Source: Actinoplanes regularis (GTDB taxonomy: Bacteria > Actinomycetota > Actinomycetes > Mycobacteriales > Micromonosporaceae). From it: a stretch of DNA of 64,000 nt. The stretch covers positions 62,001 through 126,000 of the forward strand of contig NZ_FZNR01000009.1 in NCBI RefSeq assembly GCF_900188005.1, written 5' to 3'. A program made the translations under genes and the position numbers. The first letter of the stretch is position 1, and every line of letters starts with the position of its first letter. Positions 54,961 through 63,358 of the stretch are shown in pieces. The notes below the pieces were generated by a model. It was not told where the DNA came from. It saw only the letters and a list, made by a program, of their open reading frames with translations, and did not search any database.

Positions 54961-55716
54961 TCAGGAGTTCTCGCGATCACGGGCGGCCGCCGCCACCAGC
55001 CTCTCAGCGACCGTCACCCGATCCAGCCCGAGCCGCTGCGCACTGTCCTGCAGGATCCGGTAAGCCTCCTGCACCCCGCACCCCCGCTGCGCGATGATCA
55101 CACCGACCGCCCGGTCGGCCGCCGCCCCCTCGGTCAGCGCCTCCCGCCGGTGCATCTCGCCGAGCAGCACCTCGGCCTGCCCCGCGATCGCCATCGTGGT
55201 CAGCAGCAGGTCGGGGCGGAGACCACCGACCCCCGCCAGGGAGACGCTCAACGACCCCACCGCGTGCCGGCGCACATCCATCGGGACGGCCGCGACCGCC
55301 CCGATCCCGTCCGCCCGCGCGGCCGCGGTCAGTTCCGGCCACCGCTCATCGGCCCGTAGATCGTCCACGGTGACCAGGGTGCGGGTGCGGGCCGCCTCCA
55401 GCCCGGGACCGGCGCCCTGGGCGTACTGGAGCCGGTCTGAAGCCTCTCCGGCGGACCCGGCGGCGGCGACGGTGACCGGCCCACCCTCACCGATCAGCGC
55501 GACCGAGCAACGAACCGCGCCGGGCAGCGCGCCCACCGCGAGCGCGGCGAGCCGATCGAGCGCCTGCGCCACCGTGTCAGCGGTCAACAACCGCACCGTC
55601 ACCTCGTGCAACAGCCCGGCCAGCTCGACCGGGTGCGGTCCTTCCACACCGAGCGACGCGGCACTGGTATGCCGGGGCCGGCCTCCGGCGACGGGCCTGC
55701 GGGGCGGGCCGGGCAT
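54961..55716 (-). CDS. GAF-ANTAR regulator
   Basis: 251 residues. A GAF domain (about 30-185, with VRCSVALIGEGGPVTVAAAG and PLGSLSV-type strand GSLSVSLAG) is followed by an ANTAR RNA-binding domain at the C-terminus (AVGVIIAQRGCGVQEAYRIL, then DRVTVAERLV). Such proteins bind paired hairpins in mRNA to prevent termination when triggered by the GAF ligand. ATG 55716 follows GGTGG; an upstream in-frame start at 55797 is possible. Confidence 0.87.
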   Translation of the reverse strand: MPGPPRRPVAGGRPRHTSAASLGVEGPHPVELAGLLHEVTVRLLTADTVAQALDRLAALAVGALPGAVRCSVALIGEGGPVTVAAAGSAGEASDRLQYAQGAGPGLEAARTRTLVTVDDLRADERWPELTAAARADGIGAVAAVPMDVRRHAVGSLSVSLAGVGGLRPDLLLTTMAIAGQAEVLLGEMHRREALTEGAAADRAVGVIIAQRGCGVQEAYRILQDSAQRLGLDRVTVAERLVAAAARDRENS

Positions 55717-56172
55717 GGTCACGCCACCCGGAGTGACACGGCGGCGAGCTCGGCTGCCGCGCTGCGCGGCCGGTACGCGACGTTGCGGTACTGACACCCG
55801 ACGGATACTGCCACGTCGATCCGGCGATAGCTCGTTCCGTTGCCCCGATCGTGGAGTGTTGTCCGTTTAAACCCACTCGACCTGTATAGCGGAAAACGAC
55901 CTGTCCGGGAAACGAGTCGGCCCCGGGCGAACCCGGGGCCGAACGAGGTAGACGCCGGTGTGCAGGTCGCCTCGCGGCGAGTGGCTCAACACGGCTCCAG
56001 CCGAACTGGTATTCCGTGCAGGCTATGGGTGAGGCCCGGGGACACTGGGCACACCGGCGTCTGTTCACAACCTTCGGCACCAAGCCCTGATTCCAGCAAC
56101 GATTGTGACCTGGCTTACAAACATCGGCCGTCCGGGAGTTTGCCGCGCACCGCCCCGGGTAACCCTGCCGCC
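55717..56172. other. Intergenic, no gene seen
   Basis: The region between the ANTAR gene and the next forward gene contains divergent promoter-like DNA and an AT-richer patch around 55860-55900. I find no reading frame with convincing coding bias and no repeated element. Confidence 0.6.
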
Positions 56173-56385
56173 GTGACCGACGAACCCATTGGGGATGGCG
56201 CCCGCCTGACCGTGTTCCTGGACCAGGCGTACCGCGCCGAAGAGCGCCTGACCAGCGGCGATCTGCAACGTAGGGCGATCGCCGAGGATCTTCCGGCGAC
56301 CCTGCTGACCCAGATCGACGCCCTGCCGGAGGGCGAATATCTCCAGGACGAGGCGGCCGAGGCGCTGCAGACCCTGGCCGCCTGA
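56173..56385 (+). CDS. 70-aa acidic protein
   Basis: GTG 56173 begins MTDEPIGDGARLTVFLDQAY. The protein is Glu/Leu-rich and helical throughout (AEERLTSGDLQRRAIAEDLP, ALPEGEYLQDEAAEALQTL). Its stop is 4 bp before that of the convergent DUF1360 gene. Unknown function. Confidence 0.55.
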   Translation: MTDEPIGDGARLTVFLDQAYRAEERLTSGDLQRRAIAEDLPATLLTQIDALPEGEYLQDEAAEALQTLAA

Positions 56386-56389
56386 GCCG

Positions 56390-56905
56390 CTATTCGGCCT
56401 TCTCCTTGGCGATCGAGTACGCCATCTGCAGGAAATCCGAGACGGCGGTGGCGGTCAGCACGGTCGCCACCAGCCGGGTCAGCCGGGGCGCCAGCACGAG
56501 CCCACCGGTCAGCCCGGTGGCCACCCAGAGCGCCAGGCAGAACGGGCAGAGGATCAGCTCGCCGATCCCGTGCCGGACCTCGCTCCCCTCGTCCCGTACC
56601 TCCTCGTTGATCTCGGCCGAACCGGCCGGCTCGGCGTACCGGGTGAACGGCGCCCGCAGCGGGCTGGTGACCGAGTCCTTCGCGAGCAGCCGGCTCAACT
56701 TGTGGGTGGCGACGGAGAGCAGCAGCAGATCGGCCGCGGCCGGACGCTCCGGCACCTGGCGTCCGCCGAGCCGCACGGCCGCCGCCAGGCCGGCCGTCAG
56801 CGCGCCGAACGCGCCCATTGCGACCAGGTAGCCGCGCAGCGGCCGGTGCTCGTGCGGCGCGTAGGCCCGGGCCACCTCGGCGGCCCGGGTCTGCAGGCTG
56901 GTCAT
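56390..56905 (-). CDS. DUF1360 membrane protein
   Basis: 171 residues. Matches DUF1360: THKLSRLLAKDSVTSPLRAP in the middle and CPFCLALWVATGL with its conserved Cys pair near 120. Three hydrophobic helices (about 27-50, 122-143 and 146-160). The family is common in spore-forming and soil bacteria, with an unknown role. Forms a reverse pair with the DUF6158 gene (17-bp gap). Confidence 0.82.
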   Translation of the reverse strand: MTSLQTRAAEVARAYAPHEHRPLRGYLVAMGAFGALTAGLAAAVRLGGRQVPERPAAADLLLLSVATHKLSRLLAKDSVTSPLRAPFTRYAEPAGSAEINEEVRDEGSEVRHGIGELILCPFCLALWVATGLTGGLVLAPRLTRLVATVLTATAVSDFLQMAYSIAKEKAE

Positions 56906-56922
56906 GGGAAGTCCCTTCGTGG

Positions 56923-57174
56923 TCAGAACGCCTGGGTGAGCCGGTCGGGGGTGACCTCGCGCCCCGGGAAGCGCGCCATGTACTCCGTCTCCAGCTCCGC
57001 GGTACGCCGGAAGTGGTTCTCCAGCGCCGCGTCGGGGCCGTACCGCAACGTGTCCAGCCGTGTCCGGTAGAGGCTGGCGAGCTCGCGGAAGAGGTCTTCG
57101 TCGGCCAGTCCCGCGGGGTCGACGCCGATGTCGAAATCCACCGCCGCGCCGTCAGTGAATCGCGCGCCCGTCAT
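56923..57174 (-). CDS. DUF6158 protein
   Basis: 83 residues. GVDPAGLADEDLFRELASLY, then RTRLDTLRYGPDAALENHF and RTAELETEYMARFPGRE match DUF6158 of actinomycetes. Highly charged and helical, cytoplasmic, unknown function. Upstream of the DUF1360 gene in the same operon. Confidence 0.8.
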   Translation of the reverse strand: MTGARFTDGAAVDFDIGVDPAGLADEDLFRELASLYRTRLDTLRYGPDAALENHFRRTAELETEYMARFPGREVTPDRLTQAF

Positions 57175-57261
57175 CCTGCTCCTCCGCTCGGGTCAAAGGA
57201 TTCGTCGTCTGCTGGCTTGCCCATGCGGGTGACCGCCAAACCCGCCGGTAGTCTCGGGAGC

Positions 57262-57672
57262 ATGAAAGGGCTGTGGACTCCGGCATGGATCGCCCGGCAC
57301 GTCCTGGCGCTGGTGCTGACGGCGGCCTGTCTCGGGCTGGGCTGGTGGCAGTTCAGCCGGGCGACCGGCGGCAACTCGCTCAGCTGGGGTTACATGTTCG
57401 AGTGGCCGGTTTTCGCCGGTTTCGTGGTGTTCATCTGGATTCGCGAGATCCAGGTGTACCGTCGCAAGCTCACGCCCACCACCGACGAGGCCCCCGCCCC
57501 GATCCGTGATCCCGACGCCCCGGTCGTCCTGGGCCGCCCGGTCCGGGTGGCCATGCGCCCGGCGGCCACGGTGACCGACCCGGAGCTCGACGCCTACAAC
57601 GACTACCTGGCCTGGCTGGCCGAGCACCCGGGTGCGCGGCCGGCCGACTACCCCGGCCGCATCACCAGATAG
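57262..57672 (+). CDS. Two-helix membrane protein, 136 aa
   Basis: ATG 57262 with GGGAG just upstream. Two N-terminal membrane segments (about 11-28 and 44-60, the latter with FVVFIWIREIQVY) and a cytoplasmic tail with a distinctive end (ELDAYNDYLAWLAEHPGARPADY). Such proteins often neighbour DUF3817 in actinobacteria. The start of the DUF3817 gene follows after 16 bp, so they are co-transcribed. Confidence 0.75.
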   Translation: MKGLWTPAWIARHVLALVLTAACLGLGWWQFSRATGGNSLSWGYMFEWPVFAGFVVFIWIREIQVYRRKLTPTTDEAPAPIRDPDAPVVLGRPVRVAMRPAATVTDPELDAYNDYLAWLAEHPGARPADYPGRITR

Positions 57673-57688
57673 AAGGAGATCCCCCACC

Positions 57689-58012
57689 GTGCAGGGCGCC
57701 CTCACCCGTTACCGGATCATCGCCTGGATCGTCGGCGTGCTCCTGATCGTTCTCGTGCTGGTCGGCATGCCGCTGAAGTACCTCGGCGACAACGCCACGG
57801 TGGTCGCGGCGATCGGCCCGCTGCACGGCGCCCTCTACATGGTCTACCTGCTCCTCACCTTCGATCTGTCCCGTCGGGTGCGCTGGCAGTTCGGCCGGAT
57901 GGTCCTGGTGATGCTGGCCGGCACCATCCCGTTCTTCTCGTTCTGGGCCGAGCGGCGAGTCACCCGGCACTGGATGCCGAATGCCGCACTCGAGCCGGCG
58001 CTGAACGGTTAG
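57689..58012 (+). CDS. DUF3817 membrane protein
   Basis: 107 residues from GTG 57689 (GGAGAT upstream). Signatures YRIIAWIVGVLLIVLVLVGM, then GPLHGALYMVYLLLTFDLSR and GTIPFFSFWAERRV are DUF3817. Three membrane helices. Family of unknown function, widespread in Actinobacteria. Confidence 0.88.
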   Translation: MQGALTRYRIIAWIVGVLLIVLVLVGMPLKYLGDNATVVAAIGPLHGALYMVYLLLTFDLSRRVRWQFGRMVLVMLAGTIPFFSFWAERRVTRHWMPNAALEPALNG

Positions 58013-58179
58013 TCCACTTTCCCGAGTCGAAATAACGCTCAGCGCGGAACAAATAACAGCCCGTTATCGGGATTAAGTTCGCAAGCGCGACTATTGGTAA
58101 ATTTCACTCGGCAAACACTTGATTTTGTTTTCTGCACCGATAAGTTGGTGCGGTTGGTTCGGTCCGCAGCCACAAACCC

Positions 58180-58350
58180 TCCGGTGGCGCCGACCAACGC
58201 CGCCGAATCATGTGCGGTGACCGGTCCACCCCCGGATCGACACCGCCCGGGAACCGGGGAACCATCTTCCCGGGGTGAATCCGCGTTCTTCGCGGTAGGG
58301 CTTTTCTTCCGAGCCCGAACCCGTCAGCTAACCCGGTAGGCGGCCAGAAG
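58180..58350 (+). ncRNA. Cyclic di-AMP (ydaO-yuaA) riboswitch
   Basis: The 360-bp gap before the NlpC/P60 gene ends in the signature blocks of this class in their usual order: GCCGAATCATG near 58201, GGGAACCGGGGAACC near 58249, GGGGTGAATCCGCG near 58271, and CCGTCAGCTAACCCGGTAGGCGG ending near 58347 (written here as two adjoining motifs, CCGTCAGCTAA and CCCGGTAGGC). c-di-AMP would turn off expression of the downstream cell-wall hydrolase. The exact ends are approximate. The AT-rich DNA at 58020-58160 probably holds the promoter. Confidence 0.88.
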
Positions 58351-58371
58351 CGGAAGAAAGGCCCCTGACCA

Positions 58372-59343
58372 GTGCCACACCCCCGAACCAGGCTCCGGGC
58401 GCTGGTGGTCGCGCTGACCGCGTTGGCGATCACCACGTCGGGAGCTACCGCCGCACACGCGGCGCCGTCCGAGGCTCAGCTGAAGAAGCAGATCGAAACG
58501 GCTTCGAACAAGCTCGAGGACGTCAGCGAGGCGTACAACAAGACTGTTATCGCCCAGAAGAAGACCCAGGCCGACATCGTGAAGCTGAACGCTTCACTGA
58601 AGCCGACCAAGGAGGCGCTGGCCCAGGCCACCACCCGGATGTCGAAGATCGCCACCTCGTCGTACATGACAGGGCGGGTCGGCCCGGCGGAGGTCCTGCT
58701 CAGCAGCAACCAGCGTGATCTCCTCCAGCGGATGAGCTACCTCGAGCAGCTCAGCCAGTCGAACCAGCTGGAGATCGACAACTACACGGAGACCACGCAG
58801 ACGTTCGCCGACAAGCAGGCGGCTCTCAAGACCCAGCAGACCAAGCAGGGTCTGCAGGCCAAGGAGCTCAACGCGCAGAAGGCGACGTACAAGAAGGACC
58901 TCGAGAAGCTGTACGACATGCGCGAGGACCTCTACGGCAGCGCGACAGAGAGCACCGGGTCCTACACCGGTCCGATCCCGAAGATCTCCGGCGACGCCGG
59001 CGTCGCGGTCACCTTCGCGTTCAAGCAGATCGGCAAGCCGTACGGCTTCGGTGACGCCGGTCCGGGCTCGTACGACTGCTCGGGTCTGACCATGGCCGCG
59101 TGGGCTGCCGCGGGTCACTCGCTGCCGCACAGCGCCGCACAGCAGAAGAACAAGCCGCACGTAAAGTTCTTCACCGACAAGAGCCAGCTCGCGGCAGGCG
59201 ACCTCGTGTTCTACCGAAGTGGTGGACATGTCGCGATCTACGTCGGAGACGGCATGATCATCGACGCGCCGTCGGCCGGGCGAGATGTGCTGCACCGGAC
59301 GATCAACATCATGACCCCGGACGGGTACGGCCGGGTCCTGTAA
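58372..59343 (+). CDS. Secreted NlpC/P60 peptidoglycan endopeptidase (RipA-like)
   Basis: 323 residues. Signal peptide (about 1-29, ALAITTSGATAAHA), long coiled-coil from 34 to 185, then an NlpC/P60 domain: nucleophile Cys in SYDCSGLTMAAW (about 222), His in SGGHVAIYVGDG (about 279) and a terminal polar residue. The coiled coil usually regulates the peptidase. It follows a c-di-AMP riboswitch with the start 25 bp after the aptamer. It is ended by a strong terminator. Confidence 0.92.
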   Translation: MPHPRTRLRALVVALTALAITTSGATAAHAAPSEAQLKKQIETASNKLEDVSEAYNKTVIAQKKTQADIVKLNASLKPTKEALAQATTRMSKIATSSYMTGRVGPAEVLLSSNQRDLLQRMSYLEQLSQSNQLEIDNYTETTQTFADKQAALKTQQTKQGLQAKELNAQKATYKKDLEKLYDMREDLYGSATESTGSYTGPIPKISGDAGVAVTFAFKQIGKPYGFGDAGPGSYDCSGLTMAAWAAAGHSLPHSAAQQKNKPHVKFFTDKSQLAAGDLVFYRSGGHVAIYVGDGMIIDAPSAGRDVLHRTINIMTPDGYGRVL

Positions 59344-59357
59344 CACCTGAACGTACG

Positions 59358-59395
59358 AAGAAGGCCGGTGCCCCTCGAGGGGTACCGGCCTTCTT
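59358..59395. terminator. Bidirectional terminator between NlpC/P60 and sigma factor genes
   Basis: AAGAAGGCCGGT (59358-59369) pairs perfectly with ACCGGCCTTCTT (59384-59395), with an inner GCCCC/GGGG-type extension, and a T-run at the end. It lies 15 bp after one stop and 15 bp before the other. Confidence 0.9.
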
Positions 59396-59410
59396 TCTGG
59401 ATCAGGTGGG

Positions 59411-60412
59411 TCAGGCGGCCTGCAGGCCCTCGGCCCGGGCCAGCTCACGCAGCCGGCCGAGTGCCTGGATCTCCAGCTGGCGGATCCGCTCCCGGCTGAG
59501 CGAGAAGCGCGAGGCCACCTCGGTCAGCGAGTGCTCCCGCCCGTCCTCCAGGCCGTACCGGGCCCGCATGATGCCGGCCGAGCGGTCGTCCAGGTGGTTG
59601 AGCAGACCCTCGATGCGCTGGCGCTCCAGTGCGCTCAGCACGATCTCCTCGGGCGACGGGGCGTCGCTGTCGGCCACCAGGTCACCGAGGTTGGTGTCGC
59701 CGTCGTCGCCGACCGGGGTGTCCAGCGACACGGTGTCCTGGGCCCAGCGGGTCAGCTCGTTGACCCGCTCCACGGTCACGCCCAGGGCCGCGGCGACCTG
59801 CTCCGGCTCCGGGTCGCCGCCCAGCTCACGGACGAGCTGGCGGGTCACGTTACGCATCCGGTTGACGTCCTCGACCAGGTGCACCGGGAGGCGGACGGTG
59901 CGCTCCTGCTGGGCGATGGCGCGGCTGATCGCCTGGCGCACCCACCACGTCGCGTAGGTGGAGAACTTGTAACCGCGCTCGTAGTCGAACTTCTCGACCG
60001 CGCGCACCAGGCCGGTGTTGCCCTCCTGGATCAGGTCGAGCATCGGCATGCCCGAGCGGACATAGCGGCGGGCGATCGAGACGACCAGTCGCAGGTTCGC
60101 CCGGATGAACAGGTCCTTGGCCCGGCTGCCCTCGGTGACGAGCCGCTCGAGCTCCTCCCGGCTGACGCCGCGGCGCTCCTCGCCCTGCTCGAGCAGGTGC
60201 TCGGCATAGAGGCCCGCCTCGATCGACTTGGAGAGCTCGACCTCTCGCGCGGCATCCAAAAGTGGCGTCCGGGAGATCTCGTGCAGGTAGACTCCGACGA
60301 GGTCGCGTTCCTCGGCGACCTGATCGGTACGCATCACGGTGCTCTTCTCCACGTTGCCCACGGTCCCCTCATTGCCGTCACTAACCCTGTTACGGGCATT
60401 ACCTGCGTCCAT
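59411..60412 (-). CDS. RpoD-family (group 2) sigma factor
   Basis: 333 residues from ATG 60412 (GAGGG upstream). Region 1.2 DLVGVYLHEISRTPLL, region 2 with AKDLFIRANLRLVVSIARRY, DLIQEGNTGLVRAVEKFDY and FSTYATWWVRQAISRAI, region 3 (VHLVEDVNRM), and region 4.2 (LTEVASRFSLSRERIRQLEI). It has no long region 1.1 acidic extension, so it is a SigB/HrdA-like principal-type sigma, not an ECF factor. No anti-sigma gene is visible nearby. Confidence 0.9.
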   Translation of the reverse strand: MDAGNARNRVSDGNEGTVGNVEKSTVMRTDQVAEERDLVGVYLHEISRTPLLDAAREVELSKSIEAGLYAEHLLEQGEERRGVSREELERLVTEGSRAKDLFIRANLRLVVSIARRYVRSGMPMLDLIQEGNTGLVRAVEKFDYERGYKFSTYATWWVRQAISRAIAQQERTVRLPVHLVEDVNRMRNVTRQLVRELGGDPEPEQVAAALGVTVERVNELTRWAQDTVSLDTPVGDDGDTNLGDLVADSDAPSPEEIVLSALERQRIEGLLNHLDDRSAGIMRARYGLEDGREHSLTEVASRFSLSRERIRQLEIQALGRLRELARAEGLQAA

Positions 60413-60951
60413 CAGCCCTCTCCCGTAACGTCCGCAGCTCGTGCATTGCGGTTGCTGACACTTACACAACAAATGACTGCCTGGACTGATTCCGGCTGGC
60501 GGGTCGAAAGTGTCACGAATGCCTGGGTCTTACCTGAGAGCCCAGTGCGCGGTACCTGAGTGCGATCTCTGTGCGACCGCGTGGTGGATAGATGGATATA
60601 CCCGTCGCGCGCCTCATAACACCATCGGCCTCTCATCGTCCACAGCGACGGGCATCACCTGGGCGCCGCGATGCTCGTCACCCTGGTTTACGGGTTTTTC
60701 GCCCGCCGGGTTCATGTGAAGCATCGACCGGCCGCCGACGGGCCTGAAACAAACGCGAAGATCAAAAGATCCCATGCCACCCGGCCGCACTCGCCGAACA
60801 GGACCATCGGCCACAATGCGCCACGCGAAGCTACAGTTCACTCGCCCGCACGGGTGATGCTCCCCGATGCGGTGACATTCCCGTGGCGGGCGCGCGGGAG
60901 CACGGTGTAGTGACGAAAAGCACACCCACGGCCGTGTGACAACCTGCTCGG
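60413..60951. other. Intergenic, no gene seen
   Basis: Divergent region between the sigma factor and the SDR gene. Low-complexity is absent; there are AT-richer patches near 60460-60490 and 60745-60770 that may hold promoters. No convincing reading frame or RNA structure is recognised. Confidence 0.55.
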
Positions 60952-61644
60952 ATGCTTGCCATGAACAACACTGCTCTCGTCACGGGCGGCACCGGCGGGC
61001 TCGGCTCCGCGACCATCGCGACGTTCCTGGCAGCGGGGTGGCGGGTGGTGGCCCCGGCCCGTCCCGGCTCCATCGACCGGCTGCCGTCCGGCGTCGTCGC
61101 CGTCCCGGCCGATCTGGGCGACCCGGCCGGTGCCGCTGCGGCAGCCGCGGCAGCCGCCGGAGATCCGGCGGCCCCGCTCAAGGCCGTGATCAATCTGGTC
61201 GGAGGGTACGCCGGAGGCGGATTGATCGCGGACACCCCGGTCGAGGAGTTCGAGGCGATGTTGACGGCCAACCTGCGGCCCACCTACCTCACCACGGCGG
61301 CGGCCCTGCCGCACCTGGTGGCGGCCGGCGGCGGCTCGGTGGTCTGCGTCTCGTCCCGGGCCGCGGTGGCACCGTTCCCCGGCGCGGCCGGATACGTCGC
61401 GGCCAAGGCCGCGGTGCTGGCGTTCGCCGAGACTGTCGCGGTCGAGTACCGGAAGCAGAACGTACGGTGCAACACCGTGCTGCCGAGCGTCATCGACACC
61501 CCGGCCAACCGGCTGTCCATGCCGGACGCCGACCACAGCCGCTGGGTCGCCCCGGCGCGGATCGCCGAGACCTTCCTCTTCCTGGCCTCGGACGCCTCCG
61601 CTCCCACGAGTGGTGCCCGGATCCCCGTCTACGGCCAGGCGTGA
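60952..61644 (+). CDS. Short-chain dehydrogenase/reductase
   Basis: 230 residues, Rossmann fold. Cofactor motif TGGTGGLG (about 12-19), NLVGG near 80, catalytic Ser in VVCVSSRAA and Tyr-x3-Lys in GYVAAKAAV (about 147-151). The C-terminus (PVYGQA) is normal for SDRs. Substrate unknown. A second ATG at 60961 is an equally possible start. Its stop is 10 bp from that of the convergent dTMP kinase gene. Confidence 0.88.
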   Translation: MLAMNNTALVTGGTGGLGSATIATFLAAGWRVVAPARPGSIDRLPSGVVAVPADLGDPAGAAAAAAAAAGDPAAPLKAVINLVGGYAGGGLIADTPVEEFEAMLTANLRPTYLTTAAALPHLVAAGGGSVVCVSSRAAVAPFPGAAGYVAAKAAVLAFAETVAVEYRKQNVRCNTVLPSVIDTPANRLSMPDADHSRWVAPARIAETFLFLASDASAPTSGARIPVYGQA

Positions 61645-61654
61645 CCGCGGTTCG

Positions 61655-62389
61655 TCAGAAGGACTCAGCCAGTTGCCAGCCCAGCACGGCGGCTCCCGCC
61701 ACCACCGGCACGCCGGCCAGCAGGAGGGTCCGCATCCGGAGCCGCCGCCGGCCCGGCAGTGCCGTGGGACGGGCCAGCGCCGCGTCGATCGCGGCGTGCA
61801 CCTCGTCCGGTGATCCGTTCGCGTCGATCACCACGAACTCCGCGAACTCGGGCAGCGAACGGTACGCCCGGTCGGCCGCGGCCAGGTAGTCCAGCGACTC
61901 GTGGTCGGTGCCCCGCCGGACGATCCGCTCCTGGGCCACCTCCGGATCGACGGCCATGAAGAACGTCACGTCCGGGCGCGGAAACAGCCGGTAGGCGAGC
62001 CGGGCACGGCGCTCGGCGGCCGGGCCGGCACCGTGCGCGCGAAGGCTCGCGTACTGGCAGGCCGCGTAGCGATCCATCACCGCGATCTCCCGCCGGGCCG
62101 CGCGGTGCAACAGCGTCCGGGCGATCGCCAGCCAGCGCAGCAGCGACTCGAGCAGCAGCATGCTCCGGCGGCCGAGCAGTTCCTCGGCGTCCCGGCGGCC
62201 GAACCCGGCGGCCAGCCGGCCGAACCAGGCCCGCCCTCCCGCGTTCTGCCGGTACGCCGCCGGCAGCCCGGCCGCGGACAGTCCGGCGGCGAGCAGCCTC
62301 GCCTGCGTGGTCTTGCCGGAGCCGTCGATGCCGACCAGGGCGATCGTGCGGGCACCGGCCGCGTGGGCGGGGTTCACGGGGGAAGACAT
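61655..62389 (-). CDS. tmk: Thymidylate kinase-like protein with C-terminal membrane helix
   Basis: 244 residues. P-loop IALVGIDGSGKTTQARLLAA, DR motif VMDRYAACQY and LID region VAQERIVRRGTDHE are those of dTMP kinase. Unlike the usual soluble enzyme, the last 25 residues are a hydrophobic helix (TLLLAGVPVVAGAAVLGWQL) after an Arg-rich stretch, so the protein is probably tail-anchored. It may act on a membrane-related NMP or be a divergent kinase. ATG 62389 is chosen on family fit. Confidence 0.78.
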   Translation of the reverse strand: MSSPVNPAHAAGARTIALVGIDGSGKTTQARLLAAGLSAAGLPAAYRQNAGGRAWFGRLAAGFGRRDAEELLGRRSMLLLESLLRWLAIARTLLHRAARREIAVMDRYAACQYASLRAHGAGPAAERRARLAYRLFPRPDVTFFMAVDPEVAQERIVRRGTDHESLDYLAAADRAYRSLPEFAEFVVIDANGSPDEVHAAIDAALARPTALPGRRRLRMRTLLLAGVPVVAGAAVLGWQLAESF

Positions 62390-62528
62390 ACCAACCCACG
62401 GTAGTCGGGTCTCGCACACCGCGTTCCACCTCGCGAGCGGGGCGAAGCGGGCCAGAATGTTCGTCAGGGGTTCAAGGTGTGGCTACTCGGGGTAGTCGTC
62501 CTCAACTGGCAGGAAACAGGAGGTCACC

Positions 62529-63113
62529 ATGCCGCACCGCGTCGACGAAGGGCTGGCCGGCACGATGAAACGTGTCGCCGCGGCTCTGAAGACGGCGGAA
62601 ATCCCTTTCGCGCTGGGTGGCAGCTTCGCCGTCTACGCCCACGGCGGCCATTCCAGTGATCACGACGTGGACTTCCTGCTCCGGGAGCAGGACAAGGTGA
62701 AGGCGCTCGCGGAGTTGGCGGCGGTCGGTTTCCGGACCGAGGAGCCGCCGGAGGACTGGCTGGTCAAGGTCTTCGACGAAGAGGGCCGGATGGCGGATCT
62801 GATCTACCGCCCGGTGGAGACACCCGTCACCGACGAGACGCTGGCCGACACCGAGCGGATCTCGGTCGAGGCGATCTACATGCCGGTGCTGTCGGCCACC
62901 CAGCTGATGGTCCACAAGCTCCTCAGCTTCAGTCAGCACCACTGTGATTTCGCCCAGGGGCTGCCGGTCGCCCGCTCGTTGCGCGAGCAGATCGACTGGG
63001 GCCGGGTGTGGCGGGAGACCGCCAAGTCGCCGTACGCCGAGGCGTTCCTGATCCTGCTCGACCGGCTCGACGTCGTGCCGTTTCCGTCCGACGAGGGTAA
63101 GGGCCTGAGATGA
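62529..63113 (+). CDS. Nucleotidyltransferase-fold protein
   Basis: 194 residues. Strand FALGGSFAVYAHGGHSSDHD with the HDVDFLL acidic pair matches the nucleotidyltransferase (MNT/AbiEii-like) fold, and the rest is helical. GS and DVD motifs are intact, so nucleotidyl transfer is possible. First of three coupled genes (overlap of 4 bp with the BON gene). AGGAGG precedes ATG 62529. Confidence 0.75.
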   Translation: MPHRVDEGLAGTMKRVAAALKTAEIPFALGGSFAVYAHGGHSSDHDVDFLLREQDKVKALAELAAVGFRTEEPPEDWLVKVFDEEGRMADLIYRPVETPVTDETLADTERISVEAIYMPVLSATQLMVHKLLSFSQHHCDFAQGLPVARSLREQIDWGRVWRETAKSPYAEAFLILLDRLDVVPFPSDEGKGLR

Positions 63114-63358
63114 CCAGACAGATCGATCTCGAAGCCGACATCCACCGGTTGCTGGTGGAGGACGACCGGATCGCCGAGCAGGGTGTGACCGTGCACCACC
63201 GGGAGAACGTCCTGGTGCTGGACGGTGAGGTGGAGAGCGCGCAACGACGCGACGAGATCTGCCGCCAGATCTCCGAGCACTACCCGGACCTGGAGATCGT
63301 CTGCGACATCGGGCTCACGCGGACCCAGGCGCCGGCCGAGGTGGAGGAGATTTCATGA
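63110..63358 (+). CDS. BON domain protein
   Basis: 82 residues filling one BON domain: DLEADIHRLLVEDDRIAEQG, VLVLDGEVESAQRRDEICRQ and the closing LEIVCDIGL. BON domains usually bind phospholipid or mediate envelope contact, but here there is no signal peptide. It overlaps both neighbours by 4 bp, so three proteins are made from one message. Confidence 0.8.
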   Translation: MTRQIDLEADIHRLLVEDDRIAEQGVTVHHRENVLVLDGEVESAQRRDEICRQISEHYPDLEIVCDIGLTRTQAPAEVEEIS

